64,000 bases of DNA from Thalassarchaeum sp002495735 (lineage in GTDB: Archaea > Thermoplasmatota > Poseidoniia > Poseidoniales > Thalassarchaeaceae). Made by a program: the position numbers and the translations under genes. The stretch spans positions 16,160 through 80,159 of the forward strand of contig CALDRG010000064.1 of NCBI GenBank assembly GCA_937911265.1, given 5' to 3'. Numbering within the stretch: the first letter of the stretch is position 1; every line of letters starts with the position of its first letter. Positions 9,046 to 18,087 of this stretch are shown piece by piece. The notes under the pieces are model-generated. The model did not search any database and was not told the DNA's origin. It was given only the letters and a program-made list of their open reading frames with translations.

Positions 9046-11460
9046 ATGACCGAGGCCGAAATTCACCTGCTGGACACCGAGACATGGGAGCAGCAGGAAC
9101 TGCTCGAGGTAATCTGCTCGAGGTACTTCGTCCTCGGTAGTCAGGGCTTAGCAGAGTACTCCTGGGAAGTTAACGGCAGGGAGGGTCGAAGTCCTAGCGC
9201 ATCCTTGCGCTCGCTGAACAGGCACCTCAAGGACCTCAGCCTGATTGCAGTGTTAGATGAGGGGGACCCACCTCTGCTCAGCGTTGGTGGACTGCCGTCG
9301 CAGGTGATGGTGATGCCGGCTTGGCAACAGGCTCTGGTATGGATCCTAGTCACAGGGTTCGTGACCATGGCAGGGGCCCTCTGGGTTACCCATCTAAATC
9401 CGGCTCCAGCGGTTTTGGAATTAGCAGTCCTGCAGACTTCTCTTGTGTTCTTCGCCCTCCCTGTGATGGGATCAGTTCTGCTCGCAAGTTACGCCCGCAT
9501 ATTCGTCTCGGACGCGTTTGAAGTCGAGTCGAACCACTTGATTCCACTCGCCTTCCCGGTGATGTCCCCCGAATGGCCGTTCAGCCTGATATCTGCTATC
9601 GGCCAGATGAGGTCTGATCTGCACCCCATCCCTAATCGGCGAGCTCTCGGATTTATCGAACTGACCACGCCGACGGTGATGTTCGTCTGTGGATCGATAC
9701 TGACCATCCTCGGCCTCGGCATGACCTCCAATCAACCTCCGGCCTTCGAGGCAGCCCCGATAGTGGTCGACACCAATTTTCTAGTGGACATCTTTGGATC
9801 TGTGATGCTGTCTTCTGACGTGGCCTTGAAACTCCAGTGGATACATCCAACCGGGCTGGCCGGCATCGCACTCTCGCTTGCGGGATGGGCTCTCCTGCTC
9901 CCCATTCCTGGATTCCCGGGTGACCGGATACTGCACGCCCTAATCGGCCCAGGAGACATGCAGGAAGGCAGCAACCAGACGTCCATTTTCATCGCTACTC
10001 TCGGTTTCGCACTTTTCATCTTCATCAGCACGGAATACTGGCCCTGGCTCCTACTGGCCGCCATCGCTGCATGGCGCAGGTTCAGTCCCGAGCAGATGCC
10101 ATCTCCTTTCGTCGTCGACGAGTATGCGGGACTCGACGAGATTCAGATGCGACAGATTGCCTCGTTGGCGCTGGTCATCCTCCTGCTTGGCTACCCAGGC
10201 CTCGAGCCCAGTTACGAGATGGAGGATTGGGACAAAGGTCTGTCAACCGAATCTTGGCCCACACATATTTTCTTTGAGGATGGGGATGCCGAGGTCGAGT
10301 TGGCGCTCGAGCCAGTCGGGGTGATGCCAGTTTCCGGCTGGCTGCAGATGCGCATCGAAGGAGCCCCGTTCGGAGGCTGGCAGATTGATTCAGAGTGCAT
10401 GGACGAAAGGGAAGTATGTCGTTTCGACGATATTACTCAGGCCTCGCCAGGTAGCGTGTCAGTCAGCATGAATCGTGATCAAATGGAGGCCAGTGCGCAG
10501 ACATTCAGACTGGTCATCCTTCTCGATGTTGCCGATCACGTCTCTGAGTACGCCATAGTGTTCCATCCGACAGGGGTGACTTCACCGATAGACCCACTCT
10601 GGGTGATGGTCGAAGACACACAGACTCCTAGGATCTGCGTTGAGATTATGGTCGTCGAGGACGACTACGTCAACCTGACGAACAACGACCCGTTCTGGGC
10701 ATTCGAGAACGAGACCTCTCTAGGTCCAGGAATTCATGAGTTATGCATGCGAGGTCACGAGGGTGCCTTACAATCCCTGTCGTTGCGGGACAGCCAGTAC
10801 CGCAGGATAGGCCCCTCCATCTCCCTGTCCCGCGAAAACCTATCCAATGACGTCCTGTTCCTGCCAATCGAGGGTACCCAGCCCATAATCCAGGTTTCCG
10901 ACGGCGAGTGGCGCATTCCCGAGTGGTTTGAGTCGGACTCCGAGTACGTGATAGCCCGGGGCGAGGCCGGCTCGGCCTTCTGCCCCTCCACTGACGTAAT
11001 CGCCGAAGTCAATGCCAGCGGCGACTGGGACAGGGACCTCGCTGACCGCTCGTCGATACTCCTTCCGGCTGGTGAGATTGATAACGCGACCCTCCGATTC
11101 GGCGCATCGGGCTGGCTGGCGCTGTGCCAAGGAACGACCATGTTCGCCTCGTACAGGGTGGTCGAGGGGCCGGATGTCATGGTTGACCCCGGAACCCTCT
11201 CGTCAAGGATGCCGAACGGCGAGTTTAGCATCGTTAACCGGGAAAACACCTCGATGTCCATATCTCTCGATTGGACAGGAGACGCAGTCGCTTGGGATAA
11301 CTGGGAGGCTTGGGCACCGTCTGAAGTGGCAGCGATGTCATCGGTCACAGCCAACGCATCCGTCCACGGGTCCCCCTCTGCCTGGTGGGCAGCGTGGGTG
11401 ACGGCAGATGAAGATGGCATCACTCTGCACTTTGCGGCGCGTTCGTGGGAGGCTGCATAA
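9046..11460 (+). CDS. Membrane protein with a degenerate site-2-protease (M50-like) domain and a large C-terminal ectodomain
   Basis: The 804-residue protein has a cytoplasmic N-terminus of about 85 residues, then about six membrane helices between 90 and 390, then some 400 residues of beta-rich, acidic sequence probably outside the cell. The membrane part keeps the S2P framework: AIGQMRSDLHPIPNRRALGF at 184-203 matches the 'GA-IRMRSPIPNRKAL' block after the first motif. But the HExxH position reads GSVLLASYAR (142-151), and the DG motif reads PIPGFPGDR (286-294). All metal ligands therefore seem lost. A non-proteolytic role is inferred. It lies between the atp operon and panE, whose start it overlaps by one base. 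Inverted arms GACCC/GGGTC (9025-9042) precede the start. Confidence 0.7.
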   Translation: MTEAEIHLLDTETWEQQELLEVICSRYFVLGSQGLAEYSWEVNGREGRSPSASLRSLNRHLKDLSLIAVLDEGDPPLLSVGGLPSQVMVMPAWQQALVWILVTGFVTMAGALWVTHLNPAPAVLELAVLQTSLVFFALPVMGSVLLASYARIFVSDAFEVESNHLIPLAFPVMSPEWPFSLISAIGQMRSDLHPIPNRRALGFIELTTPTVMFVCGSILTILGLGMTSNQPPAFEAAPIVVDTNFLVDIFGSVMLSSDVALKLQWIHPTGLAGIALSLAGWALLLPIPGFPGDRILHALIGPGDMQEGSNQTSIFIATLGFALFIFISTEYWPWLLLAAIAAWRRFSPEQMPSPFVVDEYAGLDEIQMRQIASLALVILLLGYPGLEPSYEMEDWDKGLSTESWPTHIFFEDGDAEVELALEPVGVMPVSGWLQMRIEGAPFGGWQIDSECMDEREVCRFDDITQASPGSVSVSMNRDQMEASAQTFRLVILLDVADHVSEYAIVFHPTGVTSPIDPLWVMVEDTQTPRICVEIMVVEDDYVNLTNNDPFWAFENETSLGPGIHELCMRGHEGALQSLSLRDSQYRRIGPSISLSRENLSNDVLFLPIEGTQPIIQVSDGEWRIPEWFESDSEYVIARGEAGSAFCPSTDVIAEVNASGDWDRDLADRSSILLPAGEIDNATLRFGASGWLALCQGTTMFASYRVVEGPDVMVDPGTLSSRMPNGEFSIVNRENTSMSISLDWTGDAVAWDNWEAWAPSEVAAMSSVTANASVHGSPSAWWAAWVTADEDGITLHFAARSWEAA

Positions 11461-12410
11461 TGCGGATAGCCATCCTCGGCGTTGGCTCGATAGGTGGAGT
11501 CCTTCTGGGTGCCTTGTCCGACACCGACGCCGAACTGGTGGCTGTAGCCCGAGGAGAGAACTCTAGGATACTGTCACAGATGGGATTGGTTCTGCACACA
11601 CCAGAAGGCCCGATTGAAGTGATTCCTCCCGAGCGTTTTGTCACTGTGGACAGCGAAGCTGGCCCACTGCCCACGGATCTACTAGGGTCGTGCGATGCCG
11701 CGCTCATTTGTGGCAAGGCCGACTCAACCCCTATACTTGCGCAAATTGCTGAGGAGTTGCTTAGTGAGGAGGGCATCGCCGCCAGCCTACAGAACGGCAT
11801 GGGGCACGCCGAGACCCTCGCTCACAGGCTGAGTAGAGCCAGAACTCTCGGGGGGACGACCACTCACGGAGCCTGGCGCAGTGAGGCCGGGACCCACTGG
11901 GTCGGCCGTGGCAACATCAGGTTGGGAAGATTCGACAACTCCCCTCCCGAAGGGGCCGCAGCGATGCTGATGACCAAATTGGACGAGGCTCACCTCGAAC
12001 CCGATTGGTCGGAAAATATCCAGCGCACTATCTGGACGAAGATCTTACTCAATGTTGCTATTAATCCAGTGTGCTCGATAGCTGGCGTGCGCAACGGAGC
12101 GCTGCTTGAGGTACCCGAGCTCTGGGATCAGGCGTTCTCCGCGATGTTAGAGGCAGCAACGGTTGCCGCCGCCAGCGGAGTTGACCTCTCAGATCTCGAC
12201 CTTGAGGGCACTCTGCGCACTGTAGCAGGGGCGACTGCACAGAACCGTTGCTCGATGTTGCAGGACGTGATGGCAGGACGTCAAACGGAGATCGACGAGC
12301 TGTGCGGGGCAGTAGTATCGCTGGGAGAGTCAGTCGGCGTCCCTACTCCAAGGAACGCCATGCTCCACGCACTGGTCCGGGGCATTCATATCTCATCCAG
12401 TTTCGAGTAA
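11460..12410 (+). CDS. 2-dehydropantoate 2-reductase-like protein (PanE/ApbA family)
   Basis: The protein has 316 residues. The N-terminal Rossmann motif IAILGVGSIGGVLLG binds NADPH. SLQNGMGHAETLA matches the family's QNGxG motif, and the WTKILLNVAINPVCSIAG segment holds the catalytic Lys and Asn of ketopantoate reductases. In this family the enzyme makes pantoate for coenzyme A. The start at 11460 overlaps the upstream stop (TAATG) and has GGGAGG 7 bases upstream. Paralogues with other 2-oxo acid substrates exist, so the substrate is inferred. Confidence 0.85.
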   Translation: MRIAILGVGSIGGVLLGALSDTDAELVAVARGENSRILSQMGLVLHTPEGPIEVIPPERFVTVDSEAGPLPTDLLGSCDAALICGKADSTPILAQIAEELLSEEGIAASLQNGMGHAETLAHRLSRARTLGGTTTHGAWRSEAGTHWVGRGNIRLGRFDNSPPEGAAAMLMTKLDEAHLEPDWSENIQRTIWTKILLNVAINPVCSIAGVRNGALLEVPELWDQAFSAMLEAATVAAASGVDLSDLDLEGTLRTVAGATAQNRCSMLQDVMAGRQTEIDELCGAVVSLGESVGVPTPRNAMLHALVRGIHISSSFE

Positions 12411-12542
12411 CTCCGTCGGCGGTTTTTCGACCCATTCGTAATCGTTGTGCTGCTCGCATGGGCGCCTCAACGTTCATTAGCAGACAGAGGGGGAGCGCGT
12501 AAATGTCGTCGACGATTTTTCGTACGGTGATAAGGTGAGGGG
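12411..12542 (+). other. Intergenic region upstream of smc
   Basis: These 132 bases hold no convincing gene. They contain a short T-run just after the panE stop (12423-12427), an AT-rich GCGTAAATG at about 12497-12505 that could be a TATA box, a perfect 10-base palindrome TCGTC-GACGA at 12506-12515, and the smc Shine-Dalgarno GGTGAGGGG touching the ATG. Confidence 0.4.
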
Positions 12543-15500
12543 ATGCATCTACTTCGAATGGAACTTGAGAACTTCAAATCATTCGGTGGAGAAATCACGA
12601 TTCCGCTTGAAGAGGGATTTACAGCGATAACCGGGCCGAACGGCTCGGGCAAGTCGAACACCTTGGATGCTCTTGAGTTTGTTCTCGGTCCAAAGTCCAC
12701 GAAGTCATTGAGGGCAGCCAACGTAACCCAGTTGATATTCAATGGTGGTAAACGAGGCAGGCCCGCCAAACACATGTCGGCCAGCCTAGTATTCAGCAAC
12801 ACTCCCGAGCCCGGCAGCCGCAGGAGACTGAGGATCGATACCGACGAGGTCCGATTCACTAGGGCCGTCAGGCTAGGTAGGAAGGGAGCTCCAATCTCTT
12901 CCTACCGAATCAACGACGAACCTTCCTCGGCAACCGAAATGCGTCGGGTCCTAGCCGAGGCGGGCCTGCGGGCTGGTGGCTACAACATCGTGAAGCAGGG
13001 CGATGTCACTAGCCTCGCCACGATGACCCCTCACAAGAGAAGAGGGATTCTCGAGGACGTCGCTGGCGTCACCGCCTACGACGATGAGATCCGCCGAGCC
13101 AACACCCAGCGCAAACATGTCGAGAACAATATCGAGACCATCGACCTGTTTGAGATCGAACAGAAGAAGCGCCTCAAGGACCTCGGTAAGGAACGCGAGC
13201 AGGCGCTCAAGTTCAAAGATATCAAGGAGGAGTTGGACACGGCTAGGACCTCGCTGCATCAGTCGAGGCACAGGAACCGCTCGGACGAGGTACATCTGTT
13301 AGGAGAGGAACGCTCTCGCTACCGAGATGATATCGATACCATCGGTGGCAGAGTCACCGAGGGCAACAGAGGACTACTCGCGCTCGACGAGGAGCTGGTG
13401 AAGGTAGATTCCGACATCAACGAGATTGCTGGTGGTGAAGCCCGAGACCTGTTCGAGCAGATTCGCCAGTACCAGATCGACATTGAGACCGGAGGCGATA
13501 GGATTGGCGATCAGCGCAGCATTATCGAGGATGCCGAAGAGGAGGCCGAGGAGTTCCGTGCAGAGCTACAGGGAGCCCAGTCGGCCCACGAACAGGCCGA
13601 AGACGCACTTACGAACGCCAGCCAAGACCTCGAAGAGGCCAAGGAGTCACTCAAGAGCGCCTCCGAGGACGAGCGGGATGCAAGGGATGCGATTGAGTCC
13701 GGAGATAAGGCAGGTCGAGGACTCAAGCGAATCCTCGGTCAAGCCACCGAAGCCGTGGACGAGGCCCATACGATTCATGCTGAGGCTAGACTGAACGCCG
13801 ATTTGGCTGAACAGACCTCCCAGATAGCCTCGAGCAAACTGGCTGACCTCGAAGAGGAGTTTGAGGAAGCCACGATGGTTCGCGACGACCTCGAACTGGT
13901 CGGCGAAGACCTGCAGAGCGACCAACCTACAACTGACCGCAGTTCTCTGGCTGAAGAGCTCCGCCGAATGCAGAGGCAGGAAGCCGAGCTGGCAGGAGAC
14001 AGGGACCGCTCGGAGATTAGAGTCAGGGATGCCGAGAGAGATTTGAACAAGGCCAGAGCGCGCCAGGAGGGTCGCGCCAACAACCATGGCTCAGCAGTGA
14101 CGCTGGCAGCACTCGTCAAACTCCGCCAGAGCGGCGATGTGAAAGGGATACTCGGCTCTCTTGGAGAGCTCACTGCACCGAAGGACCCGTCACACGAGGA
14201 AGCGCTGGCCAACGCCTTCGGAGCCGGACTTAGGAGCATCGTCGTCACAGATGACGATGTCGCAGCCAAGTGTATTTCTTGGCTAAGGCAGAATGGAGGC
14301 GGCAGAGCCACATTCCTACCTCTCAACAAACTCAGCACCAGTCGCCCAGGGGGGCGCTCCCTGATTGTCGCAAACAATCCCGGAGTTGTCGGTTTTACTC
14401 ACGATCTGTTGGAGTACGACTCGGAGATTGAAACTGCTGTCAGGTACGCCGGGCGTAACACACTCCTAGTCGACACAATGGAAGTAGCTCGACGTAACAT
14501 GGGCGGCGTTAGGCTGGTCACTCTCGATGGCTCGATAATCGAGAGTTCTGGAGCGATGACCGGGGGCTCAGCCCTCAAGTCTAATCGAAACGCATTCGGA
14601 GGTGGCTCGATCTCGTCGAGCCTAGACAGACTGGAAGCAGCGGTCGAGGAGGCCAATCTCATCTATTCCACTGTCGAGGCCGCTCTCAGGGAGTTGCGAG
14701 GAAATCAGCAGAACCTGCGCGACAGGATACACGGCCTTGATGATGGCGACCACTCGCTACAGTTGCGCAATTGGAAGGCGGACATCGAGCGGGCCCAGAG
14801 GGATGTCGACGATATCCGCAAGAAGGTGGTAGCATCTAATGGTGAGTTCAAGCGTTACGAGGTGGCCCAAGCCACTGCTAGTTCTGCGGCCGATGAGGCT
14901 AGGGAAAATTACGAGTCTGCAGTCGCCGATAGGGCCGCAGCCGCTCAGGCCTTGCAGGACCACGCCCCCGATCACCTATCGCAGAAGCTCCGAGAGGCAG
15001 AGCGAACAATGACCGAGGCCGAGCGTACTCGGCTAGCCTCTGAATCAGCAATTTCCAATGGTAACGAGCGCTTGCAAATCCTATCCGGGCGCGTCGCGGA
15101 CATCCAGCGTCAAATTGACAAGAAGCTCAAGGCCATGTCTGAGGCAGAGTCAAAGATCTCCGAGTTGGGGAAGGCTATTGTTGAGGCCAAGAACAACCTT
15201 GAGGACCTCAGGGAGCAGGCTTCCCAGTTCGATGAGGAGCAGCAGGCGCTCAAGGAAAGGAGGGACGAGATTGTCGACGAGCGAGCAAGTCTGCGAGCAT
15301 CAGTTGAGACCCTGTCTCAGAAGAAGGAGATCCTAACGTCTCGTATTGATGACCTGAATATCCAAATCCAGCAGAAGCGCGAAGCGGTTGACGAGATAGT
15401 CGCCGAACTTGAGGGCGCCGGGATAGCAATCCCGTTGCCAGAAGCGCATCTGCCGACTGTGGCCGAGGCGGAGAAGAGCGTGCAGGGGCTCGAGCGCCGC

Positions 15501-16463
15501 CTCGGTCATCTCGGCGATGTGAACATGCTCGCCATAGAGCAGTACGACAGCACTGCCGAACGCATCGCCGGGCTGGTGGAGGACGGCAAGTTGCTACGCA
15601 GCCGGCGCAAACATCTCGTCTCGATAGCCGTGCAACTTGAGGACGAACGCAAGACTAGGCTGATGGCTGTATTCAATCACGTCAACAGCAACTTCTCGAG
15701 AGTCTACAAGATACTGCAGCCGGCAGGTAGCGGAAAACTCCAGATGGAGAATCCGAAGAATCCCTTCGATGGCGGTTTGGAGATGCAGTGTGTTCCTCCG
15801 GGCAAGAGCAAGAATACCCGTCGTAGCCAGTTGTCCGGCGGCGAGAAGTCGATGGCCGCACTAGCTCTGATATTCGCCATCCAAGACTACGAGCCCAGTC
15901 CGTTCTACTACCTTGACGAAGTCGACCAGAACCTCGACCCATTCAACGCCGAGCGCATCGCGACCCTGTGCAGGATGCGCAGTCAGCGAGCACAGTTCCT
16001 CATGGTGACGCTGCGCAAGGTCAGCCTCACTCTCGCTGATCATCACATCGGCGTCACCCACGCCGGTGATGGGCGCAGTCGCCTAATCACCGACTTCGAC
16101 AGGGCAGCTGCCCTCGAGATGGGAGAGGAATTTGAGGCCGAGAACAACGCCCAGGCGTTGGCCAAGGCCGAGCGCGAGGCGATGCCCGAACTGCCAGACC
16201 CGGAAGACATGCCTCGAGCTCCCGAGTCACTTGGCACCCCGAAGAGCCTGGGCGGCGTTGCCGAACGAGCTGGTGTGGATATCGAAGCCACTGGGGCTGA
16301 GGAAAAGATCGAGGCAGAAGGTGGCACAATCGAATCTCTGCGTGATCGTACTGAGGACTGGACCGAGGATATAGAGGAGCGCGAAGAGATTGAGCAGAAT
16401 CTTGTAGAATCGGAGAACGAAGATGAGACTGATACAGAGGCTGAGCAGAAGGAGGCGGAATGA
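12543..16463 (+). CDS. smc: Chromosome segregation protein SMC
   Basis: The 1306-residue SMC has Walker A GPNGSGKS at 31-38, two long coiled-coil arms, and a hinge at roughly 510-680 (GILGSLGELTAP ... SGAMTGGSALK). The C-terminal head has signature QLSGGEKSMAALALIFA near 1095 and Walker B FYYLDEVDQNLD. It works with the downstream ScpA and ScpB to fold and separate chromosomes. It overlaps scpA by 4 bases. Unusually, about 110-120 residues follow the head: a Pro/Glu-rich then strongly acidic tail ending in runs of E/D, which makes it longer than most archaeal SMCs. Confidence 0.97.
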   Translation: MHLLRMELENFKSFGGEITIPLEEGFTAITGPNGSGKSNTLDALEFVLGPKSTKSLRAANVTQLIFNGGKRGRPAKHMSASLVFSNTPEPGSRRRLRIDTDEVRFTRAVRLGRKGAPISSYRINDEPSSATEMRRVLAEAGLRAGGYNIVKQGDVTSLATMTPHKRRGILEDVAGVTAYDDEIRRANTQRKHVENNIETIDLFEIEQKKRLKDLGKEREQALKFKDIKEELDTARTSLHQSRHRNRSDEVHLLGEERSRYRDDIDTIGGRVTEGNRGLLALDEELVKVDSDINEIAGGEARDLFEQIRQYQIDIETGGDRIGDQRSIIEDAEEEAEEFRAELQGAQSAHEQAEDALTNASQDLEEAKESLKSASEDERDARDAIESGDKAGRGLKRILGQATEAVDEAHTIHAEARLNADLAEQTSQIASSKLADLEEEFEEATMVRDDLELVGEDLQSDQPTTDRSSLAEELRRMQRQEAELAGDRDRSEIRVRDAERDLNKARARQEGRANNHGSAVTLAALVKLRQSGDVKGILGSLGELTAPKDPSHEEALANAFGAGLRSIVVTDDDVAAKCISWLRQNGGGRATFLPLNKLSTSRPGGRSLIVANNPGVVGFTHDLLEYDSEIETAVRYAGRNTLLVDTMEVARRNMGGVRLVTLDGSIIESSGAMTGGSALKSNRNAFGGGSISSSLDRLEAAVEEANLIYSTVEAALRELRGNQQNLRDRIHGLDDGDHSLQLRNWKADIERAQRDVDDIRKKVVASNGEFKRYEVAQATASSAADEARENYESAVADRAAAAQALQDHAPDHLSQKLREAERTMTEAERTRLASESAISNGNERLQILSGRVADIQRQIDKKLKAMSEAESKISELGKAIVEAKNNLEDLREQASQFDEEQQALKERRDEIVDERASLRASVETLSQKKEILTSRIDDLNIQIQQKREAVDEIVAELEGAGIAIPLPEAHLPTVAEAEKSVQGLERRLGHLGDVNMLAIEQYDSTAERIAGLVEDGKLLRSRRKHLVSIAVQLEDERKTRLMAVFNHVNSNFSRVYKILQPAGSGKLQMENPKNPFDGGLEMQCVPPGKSKNTRRSQLSGGEKSMAALALIFAIQDYEPSPFYYLDEVDQNLDPFNAERIATLCRMRSQRAQFLMVTLRKVSLTLADHHIGVTHAGDGRSRLITDFDRAAALEMGEEFEAENNAQALAKAEREAMPELPDPEDMPRAPESLGTPKSLGGVAERAGVDIEATGAEEKIEAEGGTIESLRDRTEDWTEDIEEREEIEQNLVESENEDETDTEAEQKEAE

Positions 16464-17470
16464 TGACGGTGTTCGATGGCCAGACCATGCGCGACGACAT
16501 CGTAGCGAGGATGCTGGGCAGCGATGCCGACCTCGAGACCAGTAGATATCTAGACAGACTGGTCGAACTCGCAACCCTCGAGGAGGCCGAGCATCAGTTC
16601 CTGATTGATCCATTTGACCGCTCGGTGGCGCTCGTTCTGCAACTGTTCCAGTCTAGCGACCTCGATCCGTGGGATGTCGACCTCAGCTCTTTCCTTGAGA
16701 TGTTCAACGAGAGGATCAAAGAGTCCGAGAACATCGACCTGCCGACCTGTGGTAGGCTTGTCAGGATGGCTTGGTGCATCCTGCGAGGACAGGCCTCTAC
16801 TCTGTTGGAGAGGCAGGAGCATGCCTTCGACTTCGAAGAAGAAGAAGTCTGGGACTTCGACGGAGGCTGGGAGTCAGAGTTCGATGACGCCGACTACAAT
16901 TTCTCTCTTGGAGTCCTGACCGGTGCGGCCGACGAGGCCCTGCCTCAGATGTTCGAAGGCAGGATACACCGCGACGAGAGCCGGCCAGTTACTCTCGGCG
17001 AACTCCTGATGGGGCTGCAGGATGCAGGCAGACTCGCAGCCGAACAGCGTCTGCGTGAGGAGATAGCCAAGGAGCGCCGCGAGGCTAACACCCGTGCTAG
17101 GGAGAGATTCAGTGGTAGCCTCCATATCGAGGACCTTGAGGGCGATCTACAGCGGACCTGGGAGTCTCTGAAGATACGATCTAGGGGGGCTGGAAAACCC
17201 ATCGGACTGGGGGATTTAGTTGATGACATTTCCTCAAAGTCGGTTGAATCTGGAATACCGAAGGAGGAAGCTGAGATCGAGGCACAGGTGACAGCACTGG
17301 TCTCGGCGCTGTTCCTGACGAACAGAGGTTATGTCGATTTGAAACAGGAGAATGGACGTAATGGCAAAATCACTCTCAAAGACCTGTGGACAGAGGATGA
17401 GGATTTCTCAACTCTCTCTCAGAAACTCCACCCCAAGCCTATGATAGCGGAGGTCATCGCAGATGTCTGA
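16460..17470 (+). CDS. scpA: Segregation and condensation protein ScpA (kleisin)
   Basis: This 336-residue kleisin bridges the SMC heads. The N-terminal segment shows the family pattern FDRSVALVLQLFQSSDLDPWDVDLSSFLEMFNERI (compare FEGPLDLLLxLIxxxxxDIxxIxLxxIxxQYL), and the C-terminal winged helix lies near 270-330 (VTALVSALFLTNRGYVDLKQ). A long charged linker joins them. Its ATG overlaps the smc stop by 4 bases, and its end overlaps scpB by 8, so translation is probably coupled. Confidence 0.88.
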   Translation: MMTVFDGQTMRDDIVARMLGSDADLETSRYLDRLVELATLEEAEHQFLIDPFDRSVALVLQLFQSSDLDPWDVDLSSFLEMFNERIKESENIDLPTCGRLVRMAWCILRGQASTLLERQEHAFDFEEEEVWDFDGGWESEFDDADYNFSLGVLTGAADEALPQMFEGRIHRDESRPVTLGELLMGLQDAGRLAAEQRLREEIAKERREANTRARERFSGSLHIEDLEGDLQRTWESLKIRSRGAGKPIGLGDLVDDISSKSVESGIPKEEAEIEAQVTALVSALFLTNRGYVDLKQENGRNGKITLKDLWTEDEDFSTLSQKLHPKPMIAEVIADV

Positions 17471-18086
17471 GACGCCCCTTTCCACTATACTCGAGGCGAT
17501 ACTGTTCGGCGCTGGCCGCTCGATGTCGGTCGAGGAGCTGTCCGAACTGCTCGAGAAACCGCGGGGCGAGGTTCAGTCAGCCTTGCGCGAGCTACAGGCC
17601 ACTATTCGTCGGCGCCGCGACTCGGCGCTTCAACTCACTGACATCGCCGGTCGATGGATTTTCGAGGTTAGACCAACCCTGTCTCCTCATCTGCCTGAGT
17701 CGTTCCGCGCCGACATCCCACAGAGGCTACTACCAGCAGCCGCATTGGTGGCCTATCATCAGCCGATGGCCCAGTCGCAGTTGGTGGATATGCTGGGACA
17801 GAGGGCGTACGACCACGTTCGTGACCTCGCTAAAATGGGACTAATCGACCGCAGGAGGGACGGTCTGACTAGGCGCCTCACTACTACCCGCCGGTTCGCT
17901 GAATACTTTGGATGCCCCGAAGTGGAGTACCGCAAGGTCAGGACGTGGTTTAGGGAAGAGGCATCCAAGATGGGCCTGACGAGTGCTCAGTTAGCCGCTT
18001 CACTGGCTCCCGAGGAGCAACTGACGATCAACGAGTTCTCCGATGATGTCACAGTTACGGAAGAGCCTCTAGAGGCTGAGGAGTGA
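17463..18086 (+). CDS. scpB: Segregation and condensation protein ScpB
   Basis: The 207-residue protein has two winged-helix domains. PLSTILEAILFGAGRSMSVEEL is the classic ScpB start, and LLPAAALVAYHQPMAQSQLVDMLG begins the second domain. ScpB dimers bind the ScpA middle region. It is the third gene of the smc-scpA-scpB unit. Its stop lies 1 base from the convergent HMG-CoA reductase stop, leaving no room for a terminator between them. Confidence 0.9.
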   Translation: MSETPLSTILEAILFGAGRSMSVEELSELLEKPRGEVQSALRELQATIRRRRDSALQLTDIAGRWIFEVRPTLSPHLPESFRADIPQRLLPAAALVAYHQPMAQSQLVDMLGQRAYDHVRDLAKMGLIDRRRDGLTRRLTTTRRFAEYFGCPEVEYRKVRTWFREEASKMGLTSAQLAASLAPEEQLTINEFSDDVTVTEEPLEAEE

Positions 18087-18087
18087 A

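Noticed and set aside
12951..14377. Several long antisense frames opposite smc (for example 13775-14377)
   Set aside because: Their Ser/Ala/Leu-rich composition mirrors the Glu/Arg/Asp-rich coiled coil on the other strand. No start signals or motifs were seen.
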